A stretch of 64,000 nucleotides of DNA from Ipomoea triloba (lineage: Eukaryota > Streptophyta > Magnoliopsida > Solanales > Convolvulaceae): assembly GCF_003576645.1 (NCBI RefSeq), contig NC_044920.1, positions 3,835,085-3,899,084 on the forward strand. The letters are read 5' to 3'. Made by a program: the position numbers and the translations under genes. Every line of letters begins with the position of its first letter. Position 1 is the stretch's first letter. Below are positions 10,679 to 23,675 of the stretch, one piece after another. Below the pieces are notes generated by a model, which saw only the letters and a program-made list of their open reading frames with translations, was not told where the DNA came from and searched no databases.

Positions 10679-10796
10679 GTTGTCGCCCACACGCGACCCC
10701 CCAACACACCTCATTATGAGCGTTGATTCTCCAAAATTGCACTGCTAAAATGAATGCACAGGGTGCACACGAAAGGGAGAAGTTCACATATGAACT

Positions 10797-10807
10797 TAAT
10801 TAATTAA

Positions 10808-10852
<45 letters not shown>
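10797..10852 (+). repeat. (TTAA)n then (AT)n microsatellite
   Basis: Four ttaa-type units followed by about 20 AT dinucleotides. Confidence 0.9.
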
Positions 10853-10854
<2 letters not shown>

Positions 10855-10855
<1 letters not shown>

Positions 10856-11468
10856 ATCAAATGCGGAGGGGTATCCAGGTGAAATGTGAGGGTGGATGAT
10901 ATATAGACGTTGATTTTGTACGTCAAAATCAACCGTCTAGATTGAACAATGTTTAAAAAATGCAGTGACATTTTTGTCATTTTGTGTATTGTTGAAACTT
11001 AAGGTGCGTATTTTCTGTGCTTAAAGTACGTCATTTTAATACTTAAGGTGCGTCATTTTAACACTTAAACTTAAAGTGCATCAGTTTTACACTTGCATGA
11101 TAACTTAAGGTGCGCAATTATTGAAACTTAAGGTGCGTCATTTGATCTGAAGCTTAAAGTGCGTCTTTTCAAAGCTTAAGGTGTGTCCTTTTAACACTTA
11201 AGGTGCACCATTTTAACACTTAAGGTGCGCCAGTTTTAACACTTAAGGTGCGTTATTTTAACACTTAAAGTGCATCATTCTAACACTTAAGGTGCGTCTT
11301 TGTAACACTTAAGGTGCGCCATTTTTACACTTAACTTCTGCCAGCTTCCATCCAGGACGCGCATATTTTTTTTAAAAAAAAATTCATTGATTTAAGTCAT
11401 TGATCTAGATTTATCAACAGTTCAGATATCATCGCATGTTTCACCTAGGACTTCATTCGCACTAGATC
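10855..11468. mobile_element. MITE-like element with an internal tandem array (aacacttaaggtgcgtc)
   Basis: The ends are imperfect inverted repeats: GATC-a-TGCG then CC-GGTGAAA and GATGATAT at the left, and the same order on the opposite strand at the right (about 11375-11468). Between them, about 10990-11330, lie roughly 14 imperfect units of about 21 bp centred on aacacttaaggtgcgtcatt. There is no coding sequence. Family unknown. Confidence 0.6.
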
Positions 11469-11579
11469 TCATCCCTATATATAAATGATCAAAGTCCAGC
11501 ACCCAACATCTAAAAAATGTGTGACATGCAGTATAAGAAAATGAAGTTACACCTTCGCTATTAGCTATAACTTTTAGTG

Positions 11580-11818
11580 TAAGTGGTAAACTTTTGATCC
11601 TAACAATATATATAGCCGCGATGGCAGTTATAAAACTGTGGCTAAAAGTAAAAGTAGTCAATAATTTTTACAGTTGTATAAAATTACCACTAAATTCTTT
11701 GCAACACACTATTTAGTTACCGTTGGAGAAGACACTATTTAGTTACCGTTGGAGAAGTATTGACAAATAGTTTTGTGGCGATTACAAATTGTTGGTAAAT
11801 GACATTTTTGGTGTAGTG
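11580..11818 (-). mobile_element. CACTA (En/Spm-type) element terminus
   Basis: Read on the minus strand, the right edge starts CACTACACCAAAAATG, the canonical CACTA terminal motif. A directly repeated 24-base subterminal motif follows (ending ccgttggagaag on the plus strand, at about 11707 and 11731). Only one end is recognisable, so this is a remnant or the other end has diverged. Confidence 0.65.
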
Positions 11819-11890
11819 GGTGCATTACACGATGAGTTTTACTTATAAAAAAGGCAGACAACTTGGTTCCATTAAGGCATCTAAAATGGG

Positions 11891-12016
11891 ATATTTTTTT
11901 TTTTGGTAAATTCACGGGGTCTTTCTCCGTCCGGTCCGCTTGTGGAAATCGAACCCGGGTTCTCCCAAAATTCCTCCTCACAAAGAGAGTTCATTTGCCA
12001 CTTGAGCTATCCCATT
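11891..12016 (-). mobile_element. tRNA-derived SINE
   Basis: Minus strand: the head GGGATAGCTCAAGTGG contains a pol III A box, and GGGTTCGATTTCC, about 50 bases later, is a B box. The element ends in an oligo-A tract (seen as a T run near 11891-11902). Length is about 125 bp. Target duplications are not clear. Confidence 0.7.
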
Positions 12017-12485
12017 GGGTTAATTAGTAGGTTGATTAGCAGCAGCTTTAATGCGTTATTATTATGCTAATTCCTTAAATCAATAAATTGTTATGTGTAT
12101 TTATTCCCAAATCCAAGTAAAGTGATGATGTTAATTCCTTAATTATTATGCTAATTAAGCGGGATTAGCGAGTAAATTAAAGTTATATATTCCTTAAATT
12201 AATAAATTGTTATGTGCGTTTATTCCCAATCTAAGTAAAGTGATGATGATAGGCAATAATTGCTGTATATTATATCACATCATCTAATAATTATGAGTAT
12301 TTTTTAATTTTTTAATTAAATAATTACTTAAATATAATATATCACATCAAACAAAAATATTACTGTTTAAATACATAGAGTTTCAATTTTTATCTTCCTC
12401 ACACATTTTGTTTGTGTGAACTCTCCTGTATGTGCTTTGAAATCAGCAATTCACTTTCATCAAAAGCTTTAATTTGCATCATTTA

Positions 12486-13497
12486 GAGCATCCATTGTAG
12501 GGTTTTTGAGGGTTATTGGAATAGTAAAGAGTGAGCTGGATAAAAGAGAAAGGAGAGCCCTAATGCTGCCTCCCTTTTCTCTCTAAAATCAAACGCCTTT
12601 TTCTGTTGCTCAACTGCAGCTTCCACCGCCGGCCTTCGGCCGGAGCTCTAATGGAGCTTTGAGCCGACGGTTTTGGTCACCTTCTACGTTTGCTCTCGCT
12701 CTTCTTCCGCCCCGACCACCGTCGCAGCTCCGTCCGCCTCCGACCACGCCACAGATCTTCTTCTTCCGTTTTCTTTCCCTTTGAATAAAATAATAGTAGG
12801 TAGGTATTAGGGTTTGTGTTGGTAGTCTTGAACTCCCAACTCTACTTTGACTTTACCCACTTTTTATTTTCTCTATTATTGTGTTTTCCTCTCGTTACTT
12901 TCGCGAGCATTTTTCCTCTCGTTACTTTCACGAGCTTTTCATTTTCATTAGCATAAATCGTTTAGTTTGATTTTGGCAAGTGTTGATCTTATCCTGGGTG
13001 AGCAAAAAAGAATGATGACGAAGACCCAGATCTTTGATGAAGCTTTAAGTTCCCTGAAGGGACATAGCTTCCTAGTTATGAAACAGTCTGCGCTTCAAGT
13101 TTTCTATAGCATAGTTAGAAAAGTTGTTTCTATGTCTGACTGTAAGAGATGGTTTACCATTTCATTGATCGTTGATGTAAACGTTTTATGTTATGAATTA
13201 ATGGAATAGCTACGTTTACCTTAAAAAAAAAAAAGAGAAAGGAGAGAGAGAAGGGCAAGAATCATCTGCAAAATCAAAGTTATTGGAACAGTATCCAAAG
13301 TAACAACAGAGCACTGTTGTGCACGTTTTGCGCACAGCCGCGCCCACTCGGGCGCATGCAGTGCAGCGCGCTTGACAAAGCTATTTTTTAATCATATTTG
13401 TTTTATTTTTTTCCTCCCCTCCCATTTTCTCTTTCCTAATCACACTTACAAAAACTCTTTAAAAACCGCAAAAAGAACCTCATTAATAAGGATGCTC
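12486..13497. mobile_element. PIF/Harbinger-type MITE, about 1.0 kb
   Basis: Termini GAGCATCC (left) and GGATGCTC (right) are inverted and flanked by TTA at 12483-12485 and 13498-13500, the 3 bp duplication typical of PIF/Harbinger. The interior has a GC-rich part (12600-12770) and an 80-codon open frame (12967-13209) that resembles no family I know. There is no transposase. Confidence 0.7.
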
Positions 13498-13500
13498 TTA

Positions 13501-14655
13501 AGCCTCCTATGGTTGACCATCATTGAATTTCCATGTAGTTACATATTCTAAAATTACATTGATAAGCTAATCTTGTATTGTGCATATATTACAATAATGT
13601 GGACGTTTTTAAGTGGATGTGACAACACAATACACAAATGCACTTAAATAAAACAACATAACAACAACGAAGCACATGCCCAAAAGATGGTAAAATATTC
13701 GAACACGTGCAAGTCATCCAATGTAGAATACACTAAATGGTCACGTGATGCACACAACTGCAAACAACTTATACATGCACAACGCAAGTGCACACACGAG
13801 TAATAGTATGCAACTATGCATTAGTCCGAAGCATACCAAAGTGCACACGATAGAGCATAAAAGTATACACACCACACTATCGTTAAAGCATTCCAAAATG
13901 CACACGATATAGCATAAAAGTTCACGCACCGCACTACCATCGACTTGATGACGTACAAAACAAATCAAAGTCAACTATTGAACTAAGTACGAATGAAAAA
14001 ACTCCGAAAGTAAATAAATAATACAAGCATAACATATAAATTGAATATTCTACCATGAAGAATCTTATTCTATCATAAATACATTTGTAAAATCAAGCAT
14101 AACATCCTAATCAAATTCTATCCCTAATTAAATCCACTGTATATTCTCGATTTTGCCCTTATTAATTCTGATTTCATTAATCCAGCCATATATTTTCGAA
14201 TCAATCACATCCACTCAAATCTTTGCATTCAGTGGATATGATATGTTCTAACTAGGGGTGGGCATTTCGATTTTTGGTTCAGTATTTCCGGGTTCGATTT
14301 GGTTTGGTTTTTTTTTTTCGATTTTGAAAAAATGAAACCATTCAGTTTCAAATTTTAGTTTGATTTAGTTTCGGTTCGACGTGAATCAGTTTGATTTTGG
14401 ATAAGATTTGGTTCGGGTTGAAGACTCACACATTCCTTAGTTCTCTTGAGCATGTAACTATTTATTTATTTTCAGTAATAATTTAAATTAAAAAAAAAAA
14501 CTAGACAACAAGTCTACAATGGATATTTTCATCCGCAAATGCATTATCAAACGATTTCAAATGTACCATTGTAATTTCAGACATTGACATTATGACATAC
14601 CTTATTAGTCTATATGTTCTCACGGAATTAGTAGTACTCATCTATATATAATCTT
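13501..14655. other. Intergenic; degenerate repeat around 13740-13960
   Basis: Units of about 20 bp built on gtgcacacgat and agcataaaagt recur loosely between 13740 and 13960. Bases 14255-14420 are rich in ttcggttt/tttggttt, a low-complexity composition. No gene seen. Confidence 0.5.
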
Positions 14656-14659
14656 TGGC

Positions 14660-17065
14660 AAAAATTTGTGTGAGACCGTCTCACATGTCTCAATCCGTGA
14701 GACCGATATGATCTTTGATTAATGAGGTCAAAGATACTGTAGACACAGAGAATTTGAAGCCGACAAATGACTGATTCGTATGTTCTGGACTTCATTTTGA
14801 TGAAATTGAGCTGATTATTGATTTATTTGGATTAATTAAATTGGTCCAATTGGCCGAATTAAATTGAAGAGTGATGGACTCAAATTATGTCAATTGGGCT
14901 TGTTAAATGAAGCCAACAAATAATGAGTATGGATTGATCCATATGTGGCCCAACAAGAAAATATTTAAATTAATTATTTAATTTGAATATGTGATAAGAT
15001 ATTCATATATTTAAATTATTTATTTAATTTAAATAGGAATAAGGGTCAAATAGGTCATCCAACTACACATAACAATGCAATTAGGTCACTGAACCTAAAA
15101 AACTACAATCAAGTCTTTAAACTAACCTATTTCATACAATTTGTCCAATTTGCAAGTTTCTAACAAGTCACTCAAAATTTAAATTACTTAAAAAAAACTT
15201 AAAATTAATTATTTAAAATTAAATTTTAAAAAAAAACGTCTCTAGCCTGAGGCGAAGAAGGTTTCTTCGTCTCTGGCCGGAGACGAAGAGACGAAGAAAC
15301 TTCATCTCCATGGCTAGAGATGAAGAGTTTCTTCGTCTCTGGCCATGGAGACGAGGAATGGAGACGAAGAAACTCGTCTCTGGCCATGGAGACGAGGAAT
15401 GGAGACGAAGAAACATTCCTCATCTCAATGGCAGGAGACGAATAGTTTCTTCGTCTCGTCTCCGGCCATGGAGACGAAGGTTTCTTCGTCTCCGGAAAAA
15501 ACCTTCTTTATCTCTGGTTAGAGACGTTTTTTTTTTTTAATTTTAATTGTAAATCATTATTTTTAAGTTTTTTATTTAAAAAATAATAATTTTTAAGTTT
15601 TTTATTTAAAAATATGTAAATTGGACAAATTTCATGAAATAGGTTAGTTTAGCGACCTAATTATAATTTTTTAGATTTAGTGGCCTAATTACATTATTGT
15701 GTGCAGTTGGATGACCTATTTAACCCTTATTCAATTTAAATATGTGATAAGATCATCAATTTGGATTTAATTATGGCTAGATATATTTTGGATAAATATT
15801 CCCATTATCCTAAATATTAATTGATAATAAGGATAATATTGAAAAGTTTGAATTCTAACTAAAGTCTCTCATATTCTCCCTTATAAATAGAGCCCTCCAT
15901 TCATGGTAAAGAACACACTTGAAGAATTGAAGACACCTGGAGAAGCTCTAGATTGAAGATCAAGCCAAGTTAACAAGGATTGAAGATCAAACATTCAAGA
16001 AATCAAGTCAAGCTAAAGTGGATTGAAAATCAAATATACAAGAAATCAAGTTATGGATTGACGGTCAAACAAGCTAAAGTGGATTGAAGATCAACTATTC
16101 AAGTGTTAAACCTAGTCTAAAATAGACTGAAGATCAAACTAATTCAAGACAGGAGGCCCTTCAACGAAAATTAAGCAACAAAGCCCTTCATTGAAAAACA
16201 ACCTGCATTGGCCACGAGAAATTTGGCTGAAGAACCTTCATAATGTGGCTTATTCTTCAATGAAGGGCTTTGTTGCTTAATCTTCGTTGAAGGGCCTCAG
16301 ATCATGAATTGGCTTGATCTTTAGTCTACTTTAGACTAGCTTTAACATTTGAATGTTTGATATTTTAGCTTGTTTGATCGCAAATCCACTTTAGCTTGAT
16401 TTCTTGTATATTTGATCTTCAATCCACTTTAGCATGACTTGATTTCTTGAATGTTTGATCTTCAATCCTCTTTAGGTTGGCTTAATCTTCAATCCAGAGC
16501 TTTTCTAAATGTCTTCAATTCTTCAAGTGTGTTCTTTGGAATGAATGGAGGGCTCTATTTATAAGGGAAAATATGATGAGAGACTTTCGCTGAAATTCAA
16601 ACTCTTCAATATTATCAATTAATATTAAGGATAATATGAATATTTATCCAAAATGTATCTAGTCATAATTGCATCCAAGTTCATGATCTTATCACATATT
16701 TAAATTAAATAAATAATTTAATATATAAATATTTTATCACATATTTAAATTAAATAATTAATTTAAATATTTTCTTGTTGGGCCAAATATGGATCAATCC
16801 ATCCTCATTATTTATTGGCTTCATTTAACAAGTCTAATTGAAATGTTTTGAGTCCATCAGTCTTCAATAAGACCAATTTAATTGGACAATTTAATCAATC
16901 TAAATAGATCAATAATCAGCTCAATTTTATCAAAATGAAACCCAGAACATACGAATAACCATTTGCAAGCCTCAAATTTTCTGTGTCTACATATACAACT
17001 CATTAATCAAAGATCCAACTCGTCTTACGAATTGAAACTCATGAAATGTCTCACACGAGTATTAC
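14660..17065. mobile_element. Giant palindromic (foldback) element, about 0.8 kb arms, with a nested insertion
   Basis: The left arm (14660-16180, without the insertion at 15037-15732) and right arm (about 16225-17065) are reverse complements over most of their length. Matching pairs include gacacagagaattt with aaattttctgtgtc, ggcccaacaag with cttgttgggcc, and ataaatagagccctccattc with gaatggagggctctatttat. The centre lies near 16200-16235, between aagcaacaaagcccttcatt and its complement. Each arm carries four or so units built on ggattgaagatcaaacattc. The left end resembles the tip of the 21993-22443 element (ttgtgtgagaccgtctcac). No coding frame. Confidence 0.8.
15037..15732. mobile_element. 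Foldback element nested in the left arm of the palindrome
   Basis: The ends GAATAAGGGTCAAATAGGTC and, inverted, GACCTATTTAACCCTTATTC define inverted repeats of about 200 bp. The flanks carry an 11 bp direct repeat, AATTTAAATAg/t, with one mismatch. The interior (15235-15530) is a string of short units on gagacgaagaaac in both orientations. The surrounding palindrome arm continues on both sides, so this insertion is younger. Confidence 0.75.
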
Positions 17066-17403
17066 TCATAATCATTTAATAGTTTTACGTACTATTAGGA
17101 AAGATAGGTGTTTTACAAAATACAAACGATTTGCTTGTGTGGGCTGTTCTGATATATAGTACATATTTATATTTTTTAAATTTAAAACATCACATCATAC
17201 ATCGTATATTCAATTTTTCATAATCTGCTGTAAAGTGTAAACTGTAATTAAATCATACATTATATTAGCATATAATATACTAATATAAGATTATGGCATT
17301 TAAGTCAAAATTAAGATTAATTTACAAATTAAACATTATATTTTAATTAATATCTTACAGTAGAGAGTTGCACGCTGTGAGATGGAATGAAATTAAGTTG
17401 ATT
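17066..17403. other. AT-rich spacer downstream of the hydrolase gene
   Basis: Probably includes the 3' UTR of the minus-strand hydrolase gene ending at 17404. Nothing else seen. Confidence 0.45.
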
Positions 17404-20400
17404 TTATTGGAGACTGTCGTTTTGAGGTTTGAAGAGGAGTGTGTCATTTGCATTCTTCTGTAGTTTTTCCAGCCTAGAATTGCCCATGGAAACCCTTTGG
17501 TCGAGCCAGCCAATGATGTCAGAAAACACGGCGTCGATGTTCTCCGGCAACTCCCCGTAGGTTAGGGAATGCCACATTCCAGGATACAATTTGAGGGTCT
17601 TGTCTGTGCTCGAAGCTTTTTCATGCAATAGTTTGCTCACCGATGGATCCGTAACTATGTCCTCCTCTCCATGTGTCACTATGAATGGCAACGTCACCTG
17701 TTTAACCACAAGTTGTTTAGGTACAATGGGGAGATTATTACATTTAATCACGTTATTTATTGGAGTTAACAATTTAGGCAAAATTGTTAAATAAACTTTT
17801 GAGCTTTATACAAAAATTAATTAGGTCCATGAACTTTTAAAAGTTGTCATTGGACACATTAAATTGTTATTTTGGTGAATTCGGGTCCAATAACCTGTTA
17901 TCCATAGATAATATCCGATAATTAAGATTCCATTTAGAGTTCTGATGATAAAATCGGTGAAAGGTTTCGATTGCCTCATTGGTCATCACTGAAAAAGACA
18001 ATTGCACCATTTTCTTCAAAAGAAGAGGGCGACGATGCCGAGGTCGCCTTTTTAAATTGATGAAGAAGGCGACACCGAGGTCGTGTTCTTAAACTGAGGA
18101 AGAAGGTGGTCGTGTTGCCTTCTTCGGAAGGAGACAACGTCGAGGTCACCTTCTTCAAATGAGGAAGAAGACGGTGATCACCTTCTTCTTCAGAGGAAGA
18201 AGGCAACATACAGTCATGCTTCTTCCTCTGAGAAACAAGGCGACCTCGGTTGCCTTCTTCAACTGAGGAAGAAGGCGGCGAGCATCAATGCATGTCCTCT
18301 TCTTCTTTAGTTGAAGAAGGCAATACCAGTCACCCTGATCTTTAGTGATGAGGCAACCGTTGACGGTCAATACTCACCGAATTTACCGTCTGAACCTAAT
18401 CGAGACCTTAATTACAGGATCTTACCGGTGGGTAACCGGTTACTTGGCCTTGATGTATCAAAGTGACAAGTTAATGTGTTGAATTGTAGCTGTTAAAAAT
18501 TTAGAAGCCTAATTTGTTTTTTGCATACAGTTCAATGGCTTATTTGACAATTTTTTCAACAATTTATTATGTTGAAAAACTCTAGATTTTTAGTTAAAAA
18601 GAGAGTTAAGAAAATACTTCATCGTTATAATTACCATCACTTATTGAATGTATGTAGTTGGTCACACTAACCACCAACAAATTAAATGTTATCGAAAAAC
18701 TAGACTGACTAGTTCGTTAGACATGTTAACACCATTAGTTTGGAATCTAATTTTTTAAAAATATATATTTAGCCTTGGTAAAACTTGTAACTGACCTCAT
18801 CAAGTCTTCTCTCCAAATCCAGGCTGACAGAGAGCAATTGGTAGCCGGTTTGCAGTCGGGGTCGGCCCTTGTAGCACAGTGGGTTGGACCTAACCTGCAT
18901 ATCATCATCGGATTATATATGGCTAGAGACAAGACAATATGGGAAACCGTTGAAAAAGTACTAGGAAAAATATGGATTTGATTCTTATATTATGATGTGT
19001 AAGGCTTTGTTTATTAATACTTTTTTTTTTAAAAAAACTACAAAATGGATTATATATATCATCATATTTATAATTTACTTACTACTCCGTATTTTTTTGC
19101 ATCCATACAACTCCGGCCCATTTCTAAAATACAACAACAATAACAAAGTTAAAGTGGGTCCACTCTACCACATTTGACTATGTAAAGTTTGAATTATGTC
19201 AAATTAATTTGCAAGCTTGCATTTGTTGAAAGCTTGAGAATCCACTTAGCATTTTATAAAATTAAAGCCAAAATTCCAACTCCATATCATCTTGCAATGG
19301 GAGGGAATGAAGGATGACGTGTATAAACATATAGTATAACAAGAAGAAATGAGAAACAATTTTTTAAAAAGTACTAAATAGGCTTATAGATTCTCCAACT
19401 ATTGATGGAAAAACAATTAGGCTCTCAAATTTTAAAAAATTCCAATTAAACTCTCAAACTTTAAAAATTTTCGATTAAATACTCAAACTCAATAAAATAC
19501 TACAACTAGGCCCTTTTTACTATTGTTTGCATGTTAATTTCATTACTTGCTAGATTATACCACATTTGATTCATATTGTGTATTTGACAGTACATTATAA
19601 CTACATTTAATATTACTTCGTATATTAAAATTTTAAATAATATTTTATTTCCTTTCGGCTCTAATAGTCACTACCCCACTATCGTCACAACACTCGTTGC
19701 CTACTGCTGGCTGCCGGTGGCACCAAGCATTGCAACTTTGCTATTTGAAGAAGGCAATGTGTCCACGCTCTTCAAATTAAAGAAAGTGGCATCATTGAAA
19801 ATTTTTCCTCTCGCCAAAAAAGTGTTAGCTCCATAGCTTAGAAATGTTTGATTGCATGATTTTTATTTGTTTGATCGAAAGGTTAATTACATAATTTTTA
19901 GTTAGTGATCTAATTACATTTTCATTGTTGATTCATTTAATTTTTTTGCGACAAAATTAATTAATAGCTGGTAAATACAAATAAAATTGATATTGATATT
20001 TTATCTAAAAGTACTAAAATCTTAAAAGCAAACTCATTAATTTAATTTAGTTTAGTTTAATTTAGGTTTTTTTTTTTGGCAAGTATGAAAAGGAAAGAGA
20101 AAATGGGAGGGTAGAAAAAAAATACAAATATTAAATCTTCTTTTCATGTGCCCAGCTGGCGCGGCGCTATGCCTTCCGTGCAGTAAATTTTCTCTTATTT
20201 TCTAAAATAGTAAGTCTCATCACAAAAAGCTAAATAGCAAGAAAAAAAAACTCCCAAAAAATCTACTATCCCGTTTGTTCAAACACAACTCCATGATTTT
20301 TTTTCTCCTAAAAAAATCTAAGTCAAGTTTCAAAAAAAAAAAAAAAATCTAAGTCAAGTGGTCTGTATTGTTTTGTTCCACTTTTTCCCCATTCTCTAAT

Positions 20401-23400
20401 GATTTGATTGGTGTTTCGACTAATTGGACGACTTGGTCAGTAGGATTGACCAGTGGAGTCGTTACCACGTTTTGGACTACCTTATAAATTGTTTTATGTC
20501 GTTAGCATATTCTAAGGTTTTTTTTTTAGATAATGAAGAAAATATGTAAATATTATCTAAGAGTGTATATTAGATAAATCTCGTTGCGACCCTAGTCGGT
20601 AAAGAACCATAAGAATATAATATAATCTAAATTGTCTATAACTGACTGATTCAAACAAAAAAAAAAATGTTAATAGGCCGTTTCGATTGAAATCAAAATT
20701 AAAATTTTGTAACTATAAAATTAACAGTCTTATCAACTTGGTTGGTGTTGCGCTACATATTCTAAAATATTTTCTATGTGGATTTCCGTCAAAATTTGGC
20801 GTTGGGCATTATTGACTTGGCAATCAAGAAAATAATAATTGTGTTTTTAAAAAAAATGTAAATAAACATTATTTAATTACCTCTTTCCTTATTGCTGGGT
20901 CCCTGAAGGCAGCATCAATGATATCTTGAGTTGGAATGATCTTCCAAGTGGGAATGATTTTGCTACACTTTTTCAAAACGCTCAACACTATTGCTGGTGG
21001 CTTCATTTCCTCTGCAATCTGCAAGTGGGAGTGGGACAACCACATCATTTTTCATCAAATAATTTGAAAAGTATAATTTCACATATAATATCTATAATAA
21101 GTATATTAATTTTAATTCAAATTAGTATTAAATTTTCTACAATAAATATTACAATTTCTTTCATAAATAACAATTTTTATCATTAGTAACAATCATTTTA
21201 CCCTAAATAGTATCACAATGTTCACATATAAATATTATAATATCTATTATAAGTAACAGTTTATTTATTTCAAATTTGGTATTAAAATTTCTGTAATAAG
21301 TATTATGGTTTCCATAATAAGTAACAAACAACTATTCTAAATTTGACTTGTTTCAAGGATTAAGATCCGTGAGATGACCTCATCACACAAGTGTGATTGA
21401 TCTTTTTTATTGTGAGTGTTTAATACTCCGCATATGGAAAACACTTTATTCCCCTCCTAAAATTCCTCTTGACATGGCTTATAATCATTGGGTGTCATGA
21501 ATTGATTGACCTTACTTACTTTTTATCGAAGACTAAATCATCGATGAAACAATATACTCTTATATATTTCTCATAAAGGGTATTATAAATATGGTTGATT
21601 AAGGAATGATAACGTGTAGGAGTAGTGCACACACCTTGCACATTGGTGCCACAAGGACAGCACCATCCCAAAAATGAGGCATTTTTCTATGTAAGAGAAG
21701 AGCCATAGCTCCTCCCATTGATTCTCCCAACAATATCCTCATCCTTTTCACATTTTCTTGCCTCTCTGCAACATCTCATCACAAAAATAATAATTCAGAA
21801 GATTATTATTTATTTATATATTTCGACTCATTGACAGCTAATAATATATATGTGCGCCCACATGATCATAACACAAATACAATGTCACATTGTCATAACA
21901 TAGTACAATCATGATTTTGTTTGATAATTAGCTATTCTTGATTAGCAAGGAATACTGAGATGTTTTGCAATCAGCTGATAGCTCATAGGTAAGGGTCACA
22001 CTTGTGTGAGACCGTCTCACGGATCCTTATTCGTGAGATGGGACGGGTCGGATCAAAGCATCATGCAAATGTCATACTTATATGTGCAAATGTCATACTT
22101 ATATGCTCAAATATAACACTAATCAAGAATACAATTTTTGTTACTTATAAGAGAAAAAGTAATACATTTTTCATAATAAGTAATATTGACAAGTATCCCT
22201 TACTTATAAGGGCAAATATAATACTTTTGAGGAAAAATGTAATACTTTTAAATCGAAATGTAAAAGTATTGTATTTTCCCTTAAAAGTACTACATTTACC
22301 CTTATAAGTAACAAAAATTTTATTCCTAATTAGTATTACATTTGAGCATATAAATATGACATTTGTGCATATAAGTGTTACATTTGCATATTGACGCGAC
22401 CCGACCCGTCTCATGGTGGGACGGTCTCACACAAGTTTTTGCCCATAGGTAATAGTTGTTTGTGTTAACTGTTTTGACCAACTGATAGTATTATGTGATT
22501 AGATAAATGTGTTTCATAAATTAGTTGTTTACTCTTAACTAATTATATGTAAAATGACCTATTAAAAGTAAAATCATAAGCATAATGCGCTATTCACTTA
22601 ACTATTAAATTAACTTCACAAATTATTATTATTGTTGTTGTTGTTGTTGTGTTGTTATTAATAATCTAATTTTAACCATTATTTTTTGTTTTATTATTAA
22701 TAATGTTTATTATAAATTTATAATTGTTTAAAAAATACCAATATTGAAAATATATATTCAAACAAAAATAGAATAAACATAAGTTTTTACTAATACTTCA
22801 CACATAACGGTTAACACAATTATATATATAGATCAAGTGTAAAGAGACATGCAGGATAAAACTGTACAGATCAACGACTCTAAAAAAATTACACTTTTAA
22901 TCTATAAAAATGTGCATTTGACGGCACAAAAACGTGCACTCAAAGGCATAAATATGTGCATTCGAAGGGCAAAATTGTGCACGGTCCCAAAAGACACAAA
23001 TTATGCACTCAAAGACATAAAAATGCTAAAAGACCAAAATTATACACTCAAAAGCATTAAAATATGCACTCAAAAAGAAAAAAAAATGAATAATTAAAGA
23101 ATCTTTTCATTACCACATATATTGGAGTAGTGTTGAGAGCAATCAGTGACAACAGCATCAAAGCTGGGGACGAATCCCTGAAGGCCTTCTGACTTCCCGT
23201 GCCCTTCATAGTCCATTCCGTACACTGCGTACCCTGCTTTAATCAGCCTCCTTGCTGTACCTGCAACGTGCACTTTCTACTATGTATACGTGCACTGCTC
23301 AAAAATACCTACATACGTATGTATCGGAAAAAAATACGTATATGTTGTCAATTAAGGATCGGAGTAGATGGGTGGACCTTTCATGGAAACACTGCACTCC

Positions 23401-23618
23401 ATGGCGTATCCATGGCAGAGAAAGATCAAAGCCTTTGGCTCGCAGCTTGTCGGCACCCATCTGCACGTGAAAAGCTTCATTCCTCGTGAATTCCTCACCA
23501 ATTCCTGGGTGGATTTAACCTTAATGTTTTCAACTTCTGATCAATGTTTAATAATATAATAATCCCAGAATACAAATACTGTATTTTTGGGATGTATTGT
23601 GTGTGCGTTCAATAATTA

Positions 23619-23675
<57 letters not shown>

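Noticed and set aside
10410..10787. Minus-strand frame with a long isoleucine run
   Set aside because: The isoleucine run is just the ATA microsatellite translated.
14660..17065. Pair of inverted LTRs of one retrotransposon
   Set aside because: Arms are inverted rather than direct, with almost no spacer and no primer-binding or polypurine site, so a palindromic foldback fits better.
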